The position numbers and the translations under genes were made by a program. Shown in pieces: positions 42,347-53,085 of a stretch of 64,000 nucleotides of DNA. Source of the DNA: Gracilaria domingensis (taxonomy: Eukaryota; Rhodophyta; Florideophyceae; Gracilariales; Gracilariaceae); NCBI GenBank assembly GCA_022539475.1, contig VCMS01000020.1, positions 124,001 to 188,000 on the forward strand, read 5' to 3'. A model generated the notes under the pieces. It was not told the origin of the DNA and made no database searches. It was given only the letters and a program-made list of their open reading frames with translations. How positions within the stretch are numbered: position 1 is the first letter of the stretch; the number at the start of each line of letters is the position of its first letter.

Positions 42347-43096
42347 CTATTGCTCTAGAGGCCCAGAGAAACTGGTCTCACTCTCGTTCGGAGAAGTTTT
42401 CTCCGGATAAAAGTGAGCAAGTAGCGTATCGCGAACCGCATAGATACGACTGCTTCCCCTCCAATTCGGATTACTCGCTTCATCGCAGGTCTCAATTACT
42501 ATTTTTGACGCGAACTCGCTCAAAACCCTATCACTCGGCATTCGAAAGCCATCCAAAATGTTTTGTACTTCACGCTCACTTGCTCGAATCGCTTCCTTTG
42601 GAATCTGGGAGAAAAGAGCAAGTTGTTGAGCGGACCTGCTCCTGTTCTCGGGTTCTAATTCTTTCAGAGACAAGGAAAGACTGACTGTGAAGTAAAAACT
42701 TGCCGTCGTGGTACCAAAATTATATCGAAAGTTAGAGTCTTGAGTCATAATGTAAACGTAGTACAAGGCCTGAAGGAAGGTAGCCTTCTTGATCCAACGC
42801 AGATTGTGTATATAGGATATGCAACTGCTGTCGTAGGGCGTTCCATAATTTCTTCCATGCAGTTCTACTAGAACTTCATTGTAGTTCTCCATAAAAGCGA
42901 AGAAATCTGAAGGAGGGAGATGCATAAGAAGAGAGGGATTAAATACTCCTCTAAGATTGCTCATGATTCCGTTGAAGAAGTCAAGTTGGGAGTACCTAAT
43001 TTCTAAAGAATTGTCTTCTTTAAGGAAATATCTGCGCAAATTCCATATATGTTGCATTTCGTGCCAGAGAAATTCGTCATAAACAATGCAACATTT
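42347..43096 (-). CDS. HExxH metallopeptidase-like ORF, 5' end missing
   Basis: The minus frame is open from 43096 (stop TAA at 43097-43099) to 42347. The first residues are CCIVYDEFLWHEMQHIWN, so an HEMQH motif lies at 43049-43063. HExxH is the zinc-binding signature of many metallopeptidases. Further on, ENYNEVLVELHGRNY offers candidate downstream Glu ligands, which I cannot assign. The rest is helical, without a recognised family. The first Met is inside HEMQH (43057), so the true start must be upstream, either in another exon or lost. Gypsy element GypD is inserted 12 bases upstream at 43108 and may have separated the 5' part. No stop interrupts 250 codons. Confidence 0.45.
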   Translation of the reverse strand, partial: KCCIVYDEFLWHEMQHIWNLRRYFLKEDNSLEIRYSQLDFFNGIMSNLRGVFNPSLLMHLPPSDFFAFMENYNEVLVELHGRNYGTPYDSSCISYIHNLRWIKKATFLQALYYVYIMTQDSNFRYNFGTTTASFYFTVSLSLSLKELEPENRSRSAQQLALFSQIPKEAIRASEREVQNILDGFRMPSDRVLSEFASKIVIETCDEASNPNWRGSSRIYAVRDTLLAHFYPEKTSPNESETSFSGPLEQ

Positions 43097-43107
43097 TTAT
43101 GTGGTTC

Positions 43108-43459
43108 TGTTGTATAATTTCAGCAGCTCTATTGAGCATGCGCGCAAATGCGCGTGTACATTTGCGCATTTGCTCTGCTACTGTGTACTCGCGTACAGTG
43201 CACTGTATTTAACGCTTTAGTGATAGTCTTGCGTGAGAAACGTATTGCGTGTCTACGCGCTGACGCAAGTTTCTGTCGTGAGATAGCAATCACTTGTTGA
43301 CTCAGCTGACAACTGAGTCAACAAGGGGCAAACATAAAAGCTCCCCACTTCGTGGGGACAACCCGAAAAAGATGAAGGCAAGATCTGACGGGTGTGCCCT
43401 CTACGATCCTGCGTGAGTCGTTCGCTGCGCGATTCAGCGGTGTCCAACACTAAACAACA
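43108..43459 (+). repeat. GypD 5' LTR
   Basis: 352 bp, TGTTG...CAACA. It contains a 9-bp inverted repeat GCGCAAATG/CATTTGCGC (43142-43167), a 12-bp inverted repeat holding TGACTCA and TGAGTCA (43293-43325), a TATA-like CATAAAAG (43333-43340) and a hairpin TCCCCAC/GTGGGGA just downstream (43342-43358). Confidence 0.96.
43293..43358 (+). promoter_or_regulatory. GypD core promoter: paired bZIP-type sites, TATA, leader hairpin
   Basis: Arms CTTGTTGACTCA and TGAGTCAACAAG (43293-43304, 43314-43325) present two inverted TGA(C/G)TCA sites, the known binding site of GCN4/AP-1-type factors. About ten bases downstream is CATAAAAG, then a 7-bp-arm hairpin around TTC (43342-43358). The same set occurs in the 3' LTR. 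Factor identity is inferred. Confidence 0.55.
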
Positions 43460-43509
43460 AAGCGCTTTGATCTATCGAAAGAGCAACAGTGTGAGACATT
43501 GCAAACTTC

Positions 43510-45456
43510 GTGCAACGAACCATGGCTACCTCAAACTACGGAGTCGTTTCTGTCATTCAGCCGCCACTTCTCAAGACAGTAGACCAGCCGTCTCTGATCA
43601 AATTTGAGACCGAGTACGCTGCGTACCGCACCAAGGTAGACGACGTGAACAAGGATCGCGATGTTGCTTCCAAACTCTCTCTTGCCTCTATCAAGGACTG
43701 CGTAGACGCCCCAACACTTCACGCTCTCTGCATTATGGGAGAAATTGAAGGGGCAACTACTGTGGAGGAAGCCACTGATGACATGGTCAAGTCTTGGTTC
43801 GACAAGGCATCTCTTTCGACCCCGAAAGACCTTTCAGAGCGCATCGATTCTACGCTTCGTTCTGTTTCTTTCAAACCTAACAAAGAGGATCCCGCTGGGG
43901 GTGTCGCTAATTTCATTATTGAAGTTATCACGGCCTTGGATCGGAACAACGCTTCGGAGGTTTTGAAGGACGCCGACATGGCAAAGAAGTTTATTGATCG
44001 CCTTGTCAACAAGTTCAAACCTGACGTGCTTCAGGAGCGTATCAAGATGTTGCGAAGAGGTTGGAAGAAGGACCAGCTGGCCAACATCAAGCTCTTCAAA
44101 GATGAAGTCTCGAACATTGCACTCGAAATTTCTCTGACTGAGGCCGCCCTCTCCCGCCTTAACTTTTCGAAATCCCGTAGCCTACCTAACAACGCGCGTG
44201 GTGACAGGGTTGAGAAAAAATCATCTGGCGCTGACAGTAGGCATTCCGGCCAAACTACCAAACAGACCCAGCATTCCGGCAAGCGAAAGCAGACTGAGTG
44301 GAGCCAACCTTGTCTAAACGAAGACTGCGACGGCATTCATCGTCTCAAGGACTGCCCAAACACTTCGACGGATCGGAAGAAAGAAATCTTCGAGAAGCAT
44401 TACGGAAAGAAGGAGACAAAAAGAGCAAAGACCATGAAGCAGTCAACTTCAATGGTCACTGCCGCTCCTAGCAAGTCTTCCGGACGCTTCCGTGTGGCTA
44501 TCGAGAATGCAGTGTTTGAAACTCTACTTGGGGACTCTGGCGCGGACTTCAGCGCAATCGACGAAACCCTGTTTACCAAGGTAACAAACGCTGTGCAGGG
44601 TCTCTCTTTACGGACGTTGCGGAACCCCGTCGCACTTGCTGGAGCTTTCCAAACCGATGGAGATACTTCCGTTTTCGCCTCACGAACTGTCGTGCTGACA
44701 ATCACGATATATCTCCCTGGTACTAACATCCCAGTTCGAGTACGTGGTGTCGAGTTTTACGTTGTCGATCAACCGATGGATGAGATCCTTCTGGGGCGCC
44801 CATTCTTGAATTCGATTGGGTTCAACCTCCAAGATCACCTCATTCGCATTAGAGAGGACATTCACAACCAGGACGTCAACGATCTCAACCCAGCACAGTT
44901 CAAATTTGCTCCCGCAAAGTATCAAGGTCTGTCCTACACGGACTCGGATGACGACCCGATAGAGTTGCCCGAATGTTTGGCGGCGGGCATCGGAGCCGAC
45001 AGCAAGGAGTCTATCGACAACGCGTTCGAGCGGATCGTGAACGAAGCTCGCAGCAACGGCATGTCACAGGAAGGTATTGAGCGAGTGTCCTCACTCCTCG
45101 AAGATTTCCGCGACGTTTTCCGCATCAAGCTGGGGCAAGATCCACCAGTCGACGTTCCACCTCTCCAAATCACACCCGTCGAGAACTCGAAACCATATAG
45201 GTCTTCTCAACGACGTTATGCTCCCCAACAGAGGGACTTTATCGTGCAGACCATTCGAGAACTCGAGGCTATAGGAGCCATCTACAAGAATCCATCGGCT
45301 CGGTGGGCTTCGCCGGCCCTCGCCGTTCCGAAACCAGGTTCATCGAAGCTTCGCTTCACAGTAGACCTCCGCGGACCAAACGCACGCACAGTGCCAGTCC
45401 AATCGGCCATGCCACACCTCGAATCCAAGTTCCAGGACGTGGCAGGAAGCACTTGA
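43510..45456 (+). pseudogene. gag: GypD gag, protease and first part of RT
   Basis: 648 codons. ATG 43510, or more likely 43522 (ACCATGG context). Residues about 20-230 are an alpha-helical Gag. A basic stretch follows, then a zinc-knuckle-like CLNEDCDGIHRLKDC near residue 275. Protease: TLLGDSGADFSAI near residue 341, with EILLGRPFLNSIGF later. RT begins near residue 560 (YAPQQRDFIVQTIRELEAIGAIYK, LRFTVDLRGPNA) and stops at TGA 45454-45456 in GST-stop-FANVDLAHGYW. GypB has Cys (TGT) there, so this is one base change. Gag, protease and RT share one frame, so no frameshift is needed in this family. Confidence 0.93.
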
Positions 45457-46089
45457 TTTGCAAATGTCGACCTCGCTCATGGGTACTGGCAAGTCCCATT
45501 GGCACCGCAATCACAGGAAATGATGTCCATACAGACACCAATCGGAATTTACTCTTCCAAACGCCTACTCCAAGGCGGGAGTGACTCCGGTAATCACTTT
45601 CAAGCGGTACTTGCACACAAATTCGAAGGTCGGGTCGACAAATTCCTACAGTGGATCGATGACTTCCTCTTCTACGCCAAGACAGAAAGGGAGTTACTGG
45701 ACAACCTTGAGTCATTCCTACTGGTCTGCAAAGAGATCGGACTCAAGGTACACGCCGAGAAAACGACATTTTTCGCACGCGAAGTTCAATTTTGCGGACG
45801 CACTGTAACAGCAGAAGGAGTTCAGTATCATCCTCGACACTACGACGCACTCGTCTCGATGAGAACTCCGACTCTGGCCAGTGAGCTGCAACAATTCGTT
45901 TGCGCTACCAACTGGATGAGGAACAGTATTCCAGCATACTCCGAACGAATTGCCCCGCTGCATCAACTACTTGAAGAATGCTGTTCAAAAGTAGGCAGGC
46001 GAACCAAACGGCCCTTCGCAACCTCTCCCTCGGCAACCTATGGGGCGCCAAGCATGAATCCGCTTTCACGGATATCAAGCAACAACTAG
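45457..46089 (+). pseudogene. pol: GypD RT (catalytic part)
   Basis: Continues the gag-pol frame after TGA 45454: FANVDLAHGYWQVPLAPQSQ, KRLLQGGSDSGNHFQAVLAH, QWIDDFLFYAKT (active site WIDD near 45652), VQFCGRTVTAEGVQYHPRHY and LQQFVCATNWMRNSIPAYSE. Near 46013 a base is missing relative to the sense frame (at the position equal to GypB KRTNQAVRKIS), and the frame runs on out of phase to 46089. Confidence 0.9.
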
Positions 46090-48122
46090 CTGCATCAGTC
46101 GAACTCGCTCATCCAAAGAGTGATCATCAGCTTTGCCTTTTCACTGATGCGTCCGAGACACACTGGGCTGCCGTACTGACCCAAGTACCGAACGAAGACC
46201 GACGCAAACCTTTCGCCGAACAGAAGCATGAGCTTCTCTGTTTTCTTTCTGGTAGCTTTTCGGGATCAGCAGCCAACTGGTCCGTGCCAGAGAAGGAAGG
46301 CTACTCTATCGTAGAGGCCATGTGCCGACTCGATTATCTTGTGTATGGACGAGAGGTGAACATCTTCACAGACCACGCCAACCTCGTGTATCTGTATGAC
46401 CCGTACGGAAGGAATCCTGGTATCTCGAAGCATACAGCAAGTAAGCTGATGAGATGGGCTCTGAAGCTCAGCGCTTTTCGCTACGTTGTGGAGCACTTTC
46501 CGGGCGAGGAGAACGTTTGGGCCGACATGCTAACTCGATGGGCTGTCAACCCTGCACGGGAAGTCAGAGCAGCAGCGCTTCTCAGGGCGAAAGCTCTCAT
46601 GGTCGCTCCGATTGACCCTGGCTCGGATACAAAATTAGACTGGCCCTCACTGAAGGAGATCAAAGAAGAGCAGTCATCAGCGTCGGAGACACAACCGCGT
46701 GGGTTCAAAGACGGCCCCGACGGCGTTCGGAATGATCGAGGTGTCATGTGGATACCAGGGGACAGCAGCCTAATGAAGCTCAGGGTAATTGTTGCGGCCC
46801 ACACCGGGCACGGTGGCCACAGAAGTGCAAACGTGACACTCGCTACCACGAAAGCATACTTTTATTGGAAAGATATGGACAAGGACTTGAAGTCTTTCGT
46901 CAGCACCTGTCTGCACTGTCTCTCCACCGATTCGGCGAAGTCCATCCCACGTCCACTTGGCCATGCCCTACACGCTGACCGCCCAAATAAGCTTCTTCAT
47001 TTCGATTTCTGTTACATTTCTCCTGCAGAAAACGATTTTCTTTATGTACTTGTGCTCAAGGACGACCACAGTGGGTATGTGTGGTTGTTGCCGACTACGG
47101 AAACTACTGCTGAAGTCGTCGCAGAAAGTCTTATCAAGTGGTTTGCAGCGTTCGGTGTAGTGCAACAGTGGGTCTCCGACCGCGGCTCGCATTTCAAGAA
47201 TGAAGTCGTAAGGATTCTCCGCGAACGCACCAAGTCTGCTCATCATTTCACTCTCGCGTACTGTCCTTGGTCGAACGGAACCGTCGAAGTAGTATGTCGA
47301 GAGCTTCTTCGAGCCACCCGCGCCTTACTCTCGGAGTACCAACTGCCGCACAGCTGCTGGCCAAGCATAATGCCAGTCGTTCAGTCTGTGCTCAACAATT
47401 CTCTACTTGCACGTCTGGGCGATCGTTGTCCTCTAACGGTGTTCACTGGACACGAGCAGGACACACCACTTGCTGCTATCACACGCAAAGTAGGCGATGA
47501 GACGAAAGTCTTTGACCTAGCCGAAATCAGGGACGCACAGTTGCGAAACATCGAAGATGTACAGAGCGCTCTTGAATGCATGCACAAAGACGTGGCCTTG
47601 CGCGCCTCAAAGAAGCGGCGGCAGGCAGTAGAGTCTCATAATCGGAAGACAAATGTGCGTCCGATCAACTTTACTGTCGGAGATTTTGTACTGAGAGGTG
47701 TTTTGCAGCGCGAGCGCACGCGCAAACCATCTCTGAAATGGATGGGGCCATACCGTGTTTTAGAATGCCGCTCGGAATACATTTTCCTGATTGAAGATTT
47801 GTTGGACGGCTCGAAGCAAGAAGTGCATGGCCGCAGGTTGAAGATGTTTCGTAACAAGGACTTTCAGGTCCCGGAAGAGCTACGAAATTATTTGTCCTAT
47901 CAGCAAGGAGAGTTGCTTGTGATCGACCGCTTCGATGATATTCGCCGCAAGCAGGAACGCATCGAGCTTCAGGTGAAATGGCGCGGATTCTCTTCGGAAG
48001 AGATGGACTGGGTCAGCCTTGAATCCTTGCAACAAGACGTCCCTACGTTGATTCAGGAATACTTGGAGGACGTGAGGAAGTCGGGTACTCAGCGCCAACG
48101 CAATCTCGCTGCTTCTCTCTGA
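45978..48122 (+). CDS. pol: GypD RNase H, integrase and chromodomain
   Basis: 714 codons open in the frame after the indel near 46013. RNase H: LCLFTDASETHWAAVL, ADMLTRWAV. Integrase: VAAHTGHGGHRS and CLHCLSTD (zinc), LLHFDFCYIS (Asp, near 47000), VQQWVSDRGSHFKN (Asp, near 47177), NGTVEVVCREL (Glu, near 47285). C-terminal: NFTVGDFVLRG and KWMGPYRVLECRS, then a chromodomain (LLVIDRFDDIRRKQERIELQ, VKWRGFSSEEMDWVSLESL, 47910-48050). Chromodomains bind modified histone tails and steer integration to certain chromatin. This part is intact. The ATG at 45978 is only the first Met in frame and is not the real start. Confidence 0.93.
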   Translation: MLFKSRQANQTALRNLSLGNLWGAKHESAFTDIKQQLAASVELAHPKSDHQLCLFTDASETHWAAVLTQVPNEDRRKPFAEQKHELLCFLSGSFSGSAANWSVPEKEGYSIVEAMCRLDYLVYGREVNIFTDHANLVYLYDPYGRNPGISKHTASKLMRWALKLSAFRYVVEHFPGEENVWADMLTRWAVNPAREVRAAALLRAKALMVAPIDPGSDTKLDWPSLKEIKEEQSSASETQPRGFKDGPDGVRNDRGVMWIPGDSSLMKLRVIVAAHTGHGGHRSANVTLATTKAYFYWKDMDKDLKSFVSTCLHCLSTDSAKSIPRPLGHALHADRPNKLLHFDFCYISPAENDFLYVLVLKDDHSGYVWLLPTTETTAEVVAESLIKWFAAFGVVQQWVSDRGSHFKNEVVRILRERTKSAHHFTLAYCPWSNGTVEVVCRELLRATRALLSEYQLPHSCWPSIMPVVQSVLNNSLLARLGDRCPLTVFTGHEQDTPLAAITRKVGDETKVFDLAEIRDAQLRNIEDVQSALECMHKDVALRASKKRRQAVESHNRKTNVRPINFTVGDFVLRGVLQRERTRKPSLKWMGPYRVLECRSEYIFLIEDLLDGSKQEVHGRRLKMFRNKDFQVPEELRNYLSYQQGELLVIDRFDDIRRKQERIELQVKWRGFSSEEMDWVSLESLQQDVPTLIQEYLEDVRKSGTQRQRNLAASL

Positions 48123-48162
48123 GTAATCTTCTACGGTTTGCACCTAGAACATTACGGGGCGC

Positions 48163-48514
48163 TGTTGTATGATTTCAGCAGCTCTATTGAGCATGCGCGC
48201 AAATGCGCGTGTACATTTGCGCATTTGCTCTGCTACTGTGTACTCGCGTACAGTGCACTGTATTTAACGCTTTAGTGATAGTCTTGCGTGAGAAACGTAT
48301 TGCGTGTCTACGCGCTGACGCAAGTTTCTGTCGTGAGATAGCAATCACTTGTTGACTCAGCTGACAACTGAGTCAACAAGGGGCAAACATAAAAGCTCCC
48401 CACTTCGTGGGGACAACCCGAAAAAGATGAAGGCAAGATCTGACGGGTGTGCCCTCTACGATCCTGCGTGAGTCGTTCGCTGCGCGATTCAGCGGTGTCC
48501 AACACTTAACAACA
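48163..48514 (+). repeat. GypD 3' LTR
   Basis: 352 bp, matches 43108-43459 with about two base differences. Followed by GGTTC. Confidence 0.96.
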
Positions 48515-48834
48515 GGTTCACAGCAGTTCAAATCATAAAACGATGCCGAATGGTTCTGGTCTGTTCAATTTTATATGACTCTCATGACCTTCGGTTTGAT
48601 GTTTGAAGATCATAATATTGAAAGAAAAAGTAAGGAAAAATATCAATTTCGTGTTTGGGGCTGTTTCCCAAATTTTATGGAAGTTGTATATCATATTTCC
48701 CGATTTTAATTTCTTTCTTCAAAATTCTTGAATTGACATTTTTTTGATTTTCGAAACCAAATTTTCATAAATCCCAAGTCAGATCCATGGAATAGCCGTA
48801 TTTTCTAGACAAGAATTGTCGGAAAGAACAAATA
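48515..48834. other. AT-rich non-coding stretch
   Basis: 320 bases, A/T-rich with T runs (48650-48770), no coding frame or repeat recognised. It may be the upstream region of the ORF at 48835. Confidence 0.4.
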
Positions 48835-49380
48835 ATGCTCAGATTGCAAGCTATTAATAATAAAGGCGTTGTGAGATACAGTCTGACAGTCACTGAGCTC
48901 TTAGTACCATATACCAAAAGAGCAATGAACTCTCATATCATCTTCCCGGCTTGGAATTATCAAAGTTCCGTGTTCTACTTCGCAGAAGAAGTTGAATACG
49001 AAGGACGCCTTCCGTTCTGTTTTGAGAACTCAGACTCCTTCGAAAGAAGCCCAGAAATAGATATGTATACCTTACCATTTATAAATTTCCATCGAGGCTT
49101 AAACCAGTTGGAAAATTTGCGATGGTCTCCATATATGAATGCGAGGGCGATTGAAATTTCTTTCAAGCAGCTGAGGGAACGAAAGTTTATGCTGGAAATG
49201 AATGACCCCAATTGCCATGCAACTTCATTCATTGTAAGGACAAAGGATGCTAAACTAAAAATGCCTGATGTCATGCATATGGGTTTGAGGGAAGCGAAGA
49301 GGCGTGGATTGAATTTAAGAAATGTTTATCTGCGTTCCGTGGTTGGAAGTGGGGGGAAGCAACGTTCAACCTCGATGTAG
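48835..49380 (+). CDS. Hypothetical protein
   Basis: 181 residues, intact, soluble and of ordinary composition, with aromatic-rich stretches (FPAWNYQSSVFYFAEEVEY, MYTLPFINFHRGL) and a basic C-terminus (LREAKRRGLNLRNVYL). No signal peptide, membrane segment or known family. It follows an AT-rich stretch that could be its promoter. The next ORF on the other strand converges with it (49563). A host gene is plausible. Confidence 0.4.
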   Translation: MLRLQAINNKGVVRYSLTVTELLVPYTKRAMNSHIIFPAWNYQSSVFYFAEEVEYEGRLPFCFENSDSFERSPEIDMYTLPFINFHRGLNQLENLRWSPYMNARAIEISFKQLRERKFMLEMNDPNCHATSFIVRTKDAKLKMPDVMHMGLREAKRRGLNLRNVYLRSVVGSGGKQRSTSM

Positions 49381-49562
49381 GAGTTGTAGTACTGGTTGGT
49401 GGAGCGGACATGATCATGGTGACAACGGTTGTGGGCAGGATGATTAGATAAACTATCTCTTAAAGAGAGTTTTCATTTTCGTACTTGAGCATATTGAACA
49501 GCAGACAAACAGGTGGGGACACATCTCTGAGAATTCGAATAACAAAGTATCATAATCGCAAA

Positions 49563-50114
49563 TCAGTTCGATGGGTCCAAACACAAGCCGTAGTTGTATG
49601 CCACACTGATGAGATACGTAATGGGCGCCTCAATCCATCCGTGCAAATACTCTCTAGTGTACAGCTCAAAATTTCCAGGATAATGTCTTTCGACACATGC
49701 GTTATCGCGAAGAAAATACAGCCCATCAATCGTAGTATTGAGTGCAGTGATAAAGTTGTCCTTCGTAGGCCCTTGAACTCTTGACAGAGTCTTTCGTCTG
49801 GCCTGCTCTCTTTCACAATACCCTTGATCAGCGTCTTGAGGAAGCTCAAGAGACGGAAGTTCGATTAACAACGGTGCCCACCTTCCGGGTCGGAATATGT
49901 ACTCCTGGTAACAGTAGGCACCAATGAGTTGCTTGGGCCTGAAGCGAATTTCGGTGTCAGTGACTGAAATGGAGCTGGTTGAAAAAGGGCCGCAATAGAT
50001 GTCCCATGATTCCGAGCGACCAAACACTGCTGATGGAAATGGTAGGTTGGGTGGGCATTGGGAAGCTGCGACGGCGCATGCCAAAAGAAGAGAACTGAAG
50101 ATTTTTTGCATCAT
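49563..50114 (-). CDS. Secreted Cys-containing hypothetical protein
   Basis: The frame is open from 50294, but the Met pair at 50109-50114 fits best: MMQKIFSSLLLACAVAASQC is a standard signal peptide, cleaved near AAS-QC. The mature part, about 165 residues, has six or so Cys (QCPP, YCG, YCYQE, YCERE, NACVE, LCLD), an N-x-T site (NTT) and FRPGRWAPLLIELPSL. It is probably extracellular with disulphides. Family not recognised. Intact, so a likely host gene. Confidence 0.5.
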   Translation of the reverse strand: MMQKIFSSLLLACAVAASQCPPNLPFPSAVFGRSESWDIYCGPFSTSSISVTDTEIRFRPKQLIGAYCYQEYIFRPGRWAPLLIELPSLELPQDADQGYCEREQARRKTLSRVQGPTKDNFITALNTTIDGLYFLRDNACVERHYPGNFELYTREYLHGWIEAPITYLISVAYNYGLCLDPSN

Positions 50115-50299
50115 GTTGAGATACGAATGCTGAAGAACGGCGTGTGGGATCAGAAGGGGTAGGACGATCAGTGTGCTGAGGGTGAGAGCGAGTTGAGACT
50201 TGCGTTTTATAGCAAACGCAGATGCATAATCAGAAGAGAGAGTGTCAGAAGTGTTTCTGAGAACAACATGTTCGTCGATTATGACGAGTTCCAATCTTA

Positions 50300-51469
50300 T
50301 TTATCTTTGTGATGCTCAGTATGAATATCTCGCGGTGAGGTGCGAACACTTGATTACCTGGAAGGTCTCCACGGAGCACAGGGAGTAAGGCAGTGAGAGA
50401 GAAGTTTTTTCGCTGGGGTTTAGTGAAGCAATCGACAATCAGGGCATTGAATTGTCGAAGACAGAAACGCATCATCTGTTCAAACATGTTGAAGGTACGA
50501 GTCATTTGTTGACACGAAAACGGAATACGCGTTGACCAGGATTATGCCGGTCAGGTAGAATGCTGATGCACATAAAGTTTTGTCTCTTGCCAGCTAAAGT
50601 GCAACGGGGATCGAATGTTCTTGGGAATGACTTGATGAAGGGGATCGGATGGCGAGTGCAGTGCTCTGATTTTGATCGCCGTCCAACGATGCATGAACGA
50701 GCCAAGAACAACACGATTTGTGACACTCAGACGAACGAAACGATTACCTGTCCACCCCGTACAGGTGTTCGAGAATTTAAGAAATTATACGTACCTTTGA
50801 AAATTATTTAAATTCAACAAGTTTGCTAAACACGTCTGACAGGGGTTGGGCATGTTGTTCGTAGTGGACACGTCGATGACGAGGAGCTCAACAAGCACTC
50901 CAGCATTTCGGTACGCACGTTACTGACGTGGACGACAAGCTGCAACAATGTCTCGTTAGGTCATCGCCACTAATCGACATGGCCACAACGCCGAAAGCCG
51001 GATCTAACCGCCTGTTGATCGCGTCCAGGTCGCGACTACACGACAGCACGCGCCGCAGGTCGACGCGTTCTTGGGGCAAATTGAGCAGCACGACAGGCGT
51101 TGACATCGATCTATCATCGAGAATCCTAAGTCCAGCTGAGCAAGCACACCGACAGAAATGTCGGCACGCTCTGCCCGAACACAGGCAACACCTTGGCTTC
51201 GCTTGAGACAGCTGCGATTTTTATGCGATGCGCCTAGAGTAATGGAAGGCAAACGGTAGGGCAAAGGGAGAGTCCATTATTAGAACTCGGCTGTTTCGTA
51301 TGACTATGATGATTTTTGATTTCGGAAGCAGAAAGCCTTCCTTAGAGCGACAAAGAGCAGCAGCCGTTGTTTTATGGTGCTTCCACGCAATGAGTGTGAC
51401 GTACACGGTTTTGCAAGACCGAGTCCACCGCATGGTATTTCTTGATACCGTAACGATAAGATATGGCAC
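50300..51469. other. Stretch without a recognisable gene
   Basis: Only short overlapping frames are seen on both strands (the longest are about 86 codons). No repeats, TIRs or LTR ends were found. Confidence 0.35.
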
Positions 51470-51991
51470 ATGATGCCGGAGTACAGGGCTCTAAAGATTG
51501 TGTTTTATAATCGTTTTAATCCTCATCCGTTTCTTAATTTTATTATGAGTATTGATGTAGTTGATGTTTGTATTAAAGAGCCAAAACCTTTCAGTAAGGA
51601 ATGGTTTTCTGATAAGTTTCAAGCAGCTGGACTTCGTTATGAGATTGGAATTGCATTGGCTACAGATGAGATCGTATGGATAAACGGTCAATTTTCGTGT
51701 GAAACACATACTGACCAATCTATATTTACGTCTAAATTGAACAATATGTTGCTCGAAAAGAAATTTCTTTTGATTGATAATGGGTATCAATTCTCTACAT
51801 GCTTAACAACAAATAATGTATGTGATTCTCTGACAGAAATTTACTGTCAATATAGAGCACGGCATAAAAAATTATACTCTCGGATGAAGCAATTTTTGTG
51901 CTTGCAACATCGCTTTTGCCGCAACAAAAGTGTAGACCAAAACTCCAGAGATGGGATAGTCTCTCAAGACATTCGAGTCCTTGCCCTCTAG
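51470..51991 (+). pseudogene. Remnant of a DDE-superfamily transposase
   Basis: 173 codons, AT-rich. The order IDVVDVCIKEPKPFSKEWFSD, QAAGLRYEIGIAL, TDEIVWINGQFSCETHTDQSIF, LLIDNGYQ, then RARHKKLYSRMKQFLCLQHRF resembles the catalytic region of DDE_Tnp_4-like transposases: Gly-Asp block, Lys-aromatic block, D in IDNGY, and R.RHE...R.K.F at the end. Here the first Asp position reads VDVC and the last block has K in place of the catalytic Glu, and the N-terminal half is absent, so it is dead. No terminal repeats were found. It is not close to the HarbA transposase. Confidence 0.55.
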
Positions 51992-53085
51992 ACGAGGTGA
52001 ACTCAGTCGGCAGCCCTCCGAACGCTGATATTGCAAGTGTAAGACCGCCCATGGTACAGAATATACCTACAGAGATTGATATTTGAATGGACCTGACCGA
52101 GAAATACGGCAAAAAGCGACGAAATGGTCGGAAAAAAAATTACCGTTTAGCGGTGTAAGCCCTAGACAAAAGGGGGAAAAGAGATGAATCCCGCGGGGGG
52201 ACGTGCGGCAAGCGGCAACACACCCGGCACCGAGAGAGTACGATGTGTATTACGTCCACGCTGCAAAACTCTATACAGAGACGGAAACGCTACTAATTGT
52301 GGTGAAAGCAGTACATATTCAGAATAACAGAGACAGAAAGTCCGAAGACACGGAATAAATAAGCCCGAGGGCAAGGCCACAATGGACAGTATTGCCTAAG
52401 TGATCCCGACCGATGAAGCCAACTCGTACCGAACGCGGTGACCCTTTGGCCGGATTTGTACACTTCGCGCAGGCGAGCTAGTTCAGAGCCGAACTCGTTT
52501 ACCCTTTGCTGAAGGAGGAGGTGACCGGGAGGTCACCTCTTATATCGTAACTGATAAATTAGTTGAACTAAATTGAATATAATCTAGTGCACACCTAAGC
52601 AGGTTCATTCGCGTGGTGCACGTGACAACCCGCGGCAGCGGCCAGTAAAATATCCGACAATCATAACAAGACATGTTTGAACACACCCATTCCTACACAC
52701 GCGTACAGACGACCAATACGCACCTGCACCACGTCATGACCGACCCTTCAAGGTCCCATACCTCAATATTGCCAAAAAGTATCTCATCCGTGGGCCACTA
52801 CTAATAACGTCCGAGTTCCCGGAATCATCCTTACCAAGGGTTTATGAAAAAGATCCCCGTGTACCGCGCCAGCACGTTTTGCTCTACATATCCGCCTCCT
52901 TAGCGAGGAAAACATCTGGTTCGCAAGCAAAGGCTCATCAGCGAGCTACTTTATAACCGCGGCCTACTATGGGCATATTCGAGATTCCGGTTTCTCGTTA
53001 AAACGATACACAGGCGCAAGCGCACTCAACATCTCTGCACTCAGACGCTTTACTACTTGCAATTACCTCTGCGATCGACAATTCG
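51992..53085. other. Stretch without a recognisable gene
   Basis: Non-coding on inspection. The part 52540-53070 has a layout like an LTR and leader ahead of the small ORF at 53086, but no second copy exists in this window, so this cannot be supported. Confidence 0.35.

Larger units (their letters stand above)
43108..48514 (+). mobile_element. GypD: young Ty3/gypsy chromodomain LTR retrotransposon
   Basis: LTRs 43108-43459 and 48163-48514, 352 bp each, with only about two differences. Target duplication GGTTC (43103-43107 and 48515-48519). Gag-protease-RT-RNase H-integrase-chromodomain order. Only two lesions were found: TGA 45454-45456 for a Cys codon in RT, and a one-base loss near 46013. 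It is the same family as the degenerate GypB. After the 5' LTR no TGG primer site is seen (AAGCGCTTTGATC...), so priming may use an internal tRNA part or another RNA. Confidence 0.96.
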
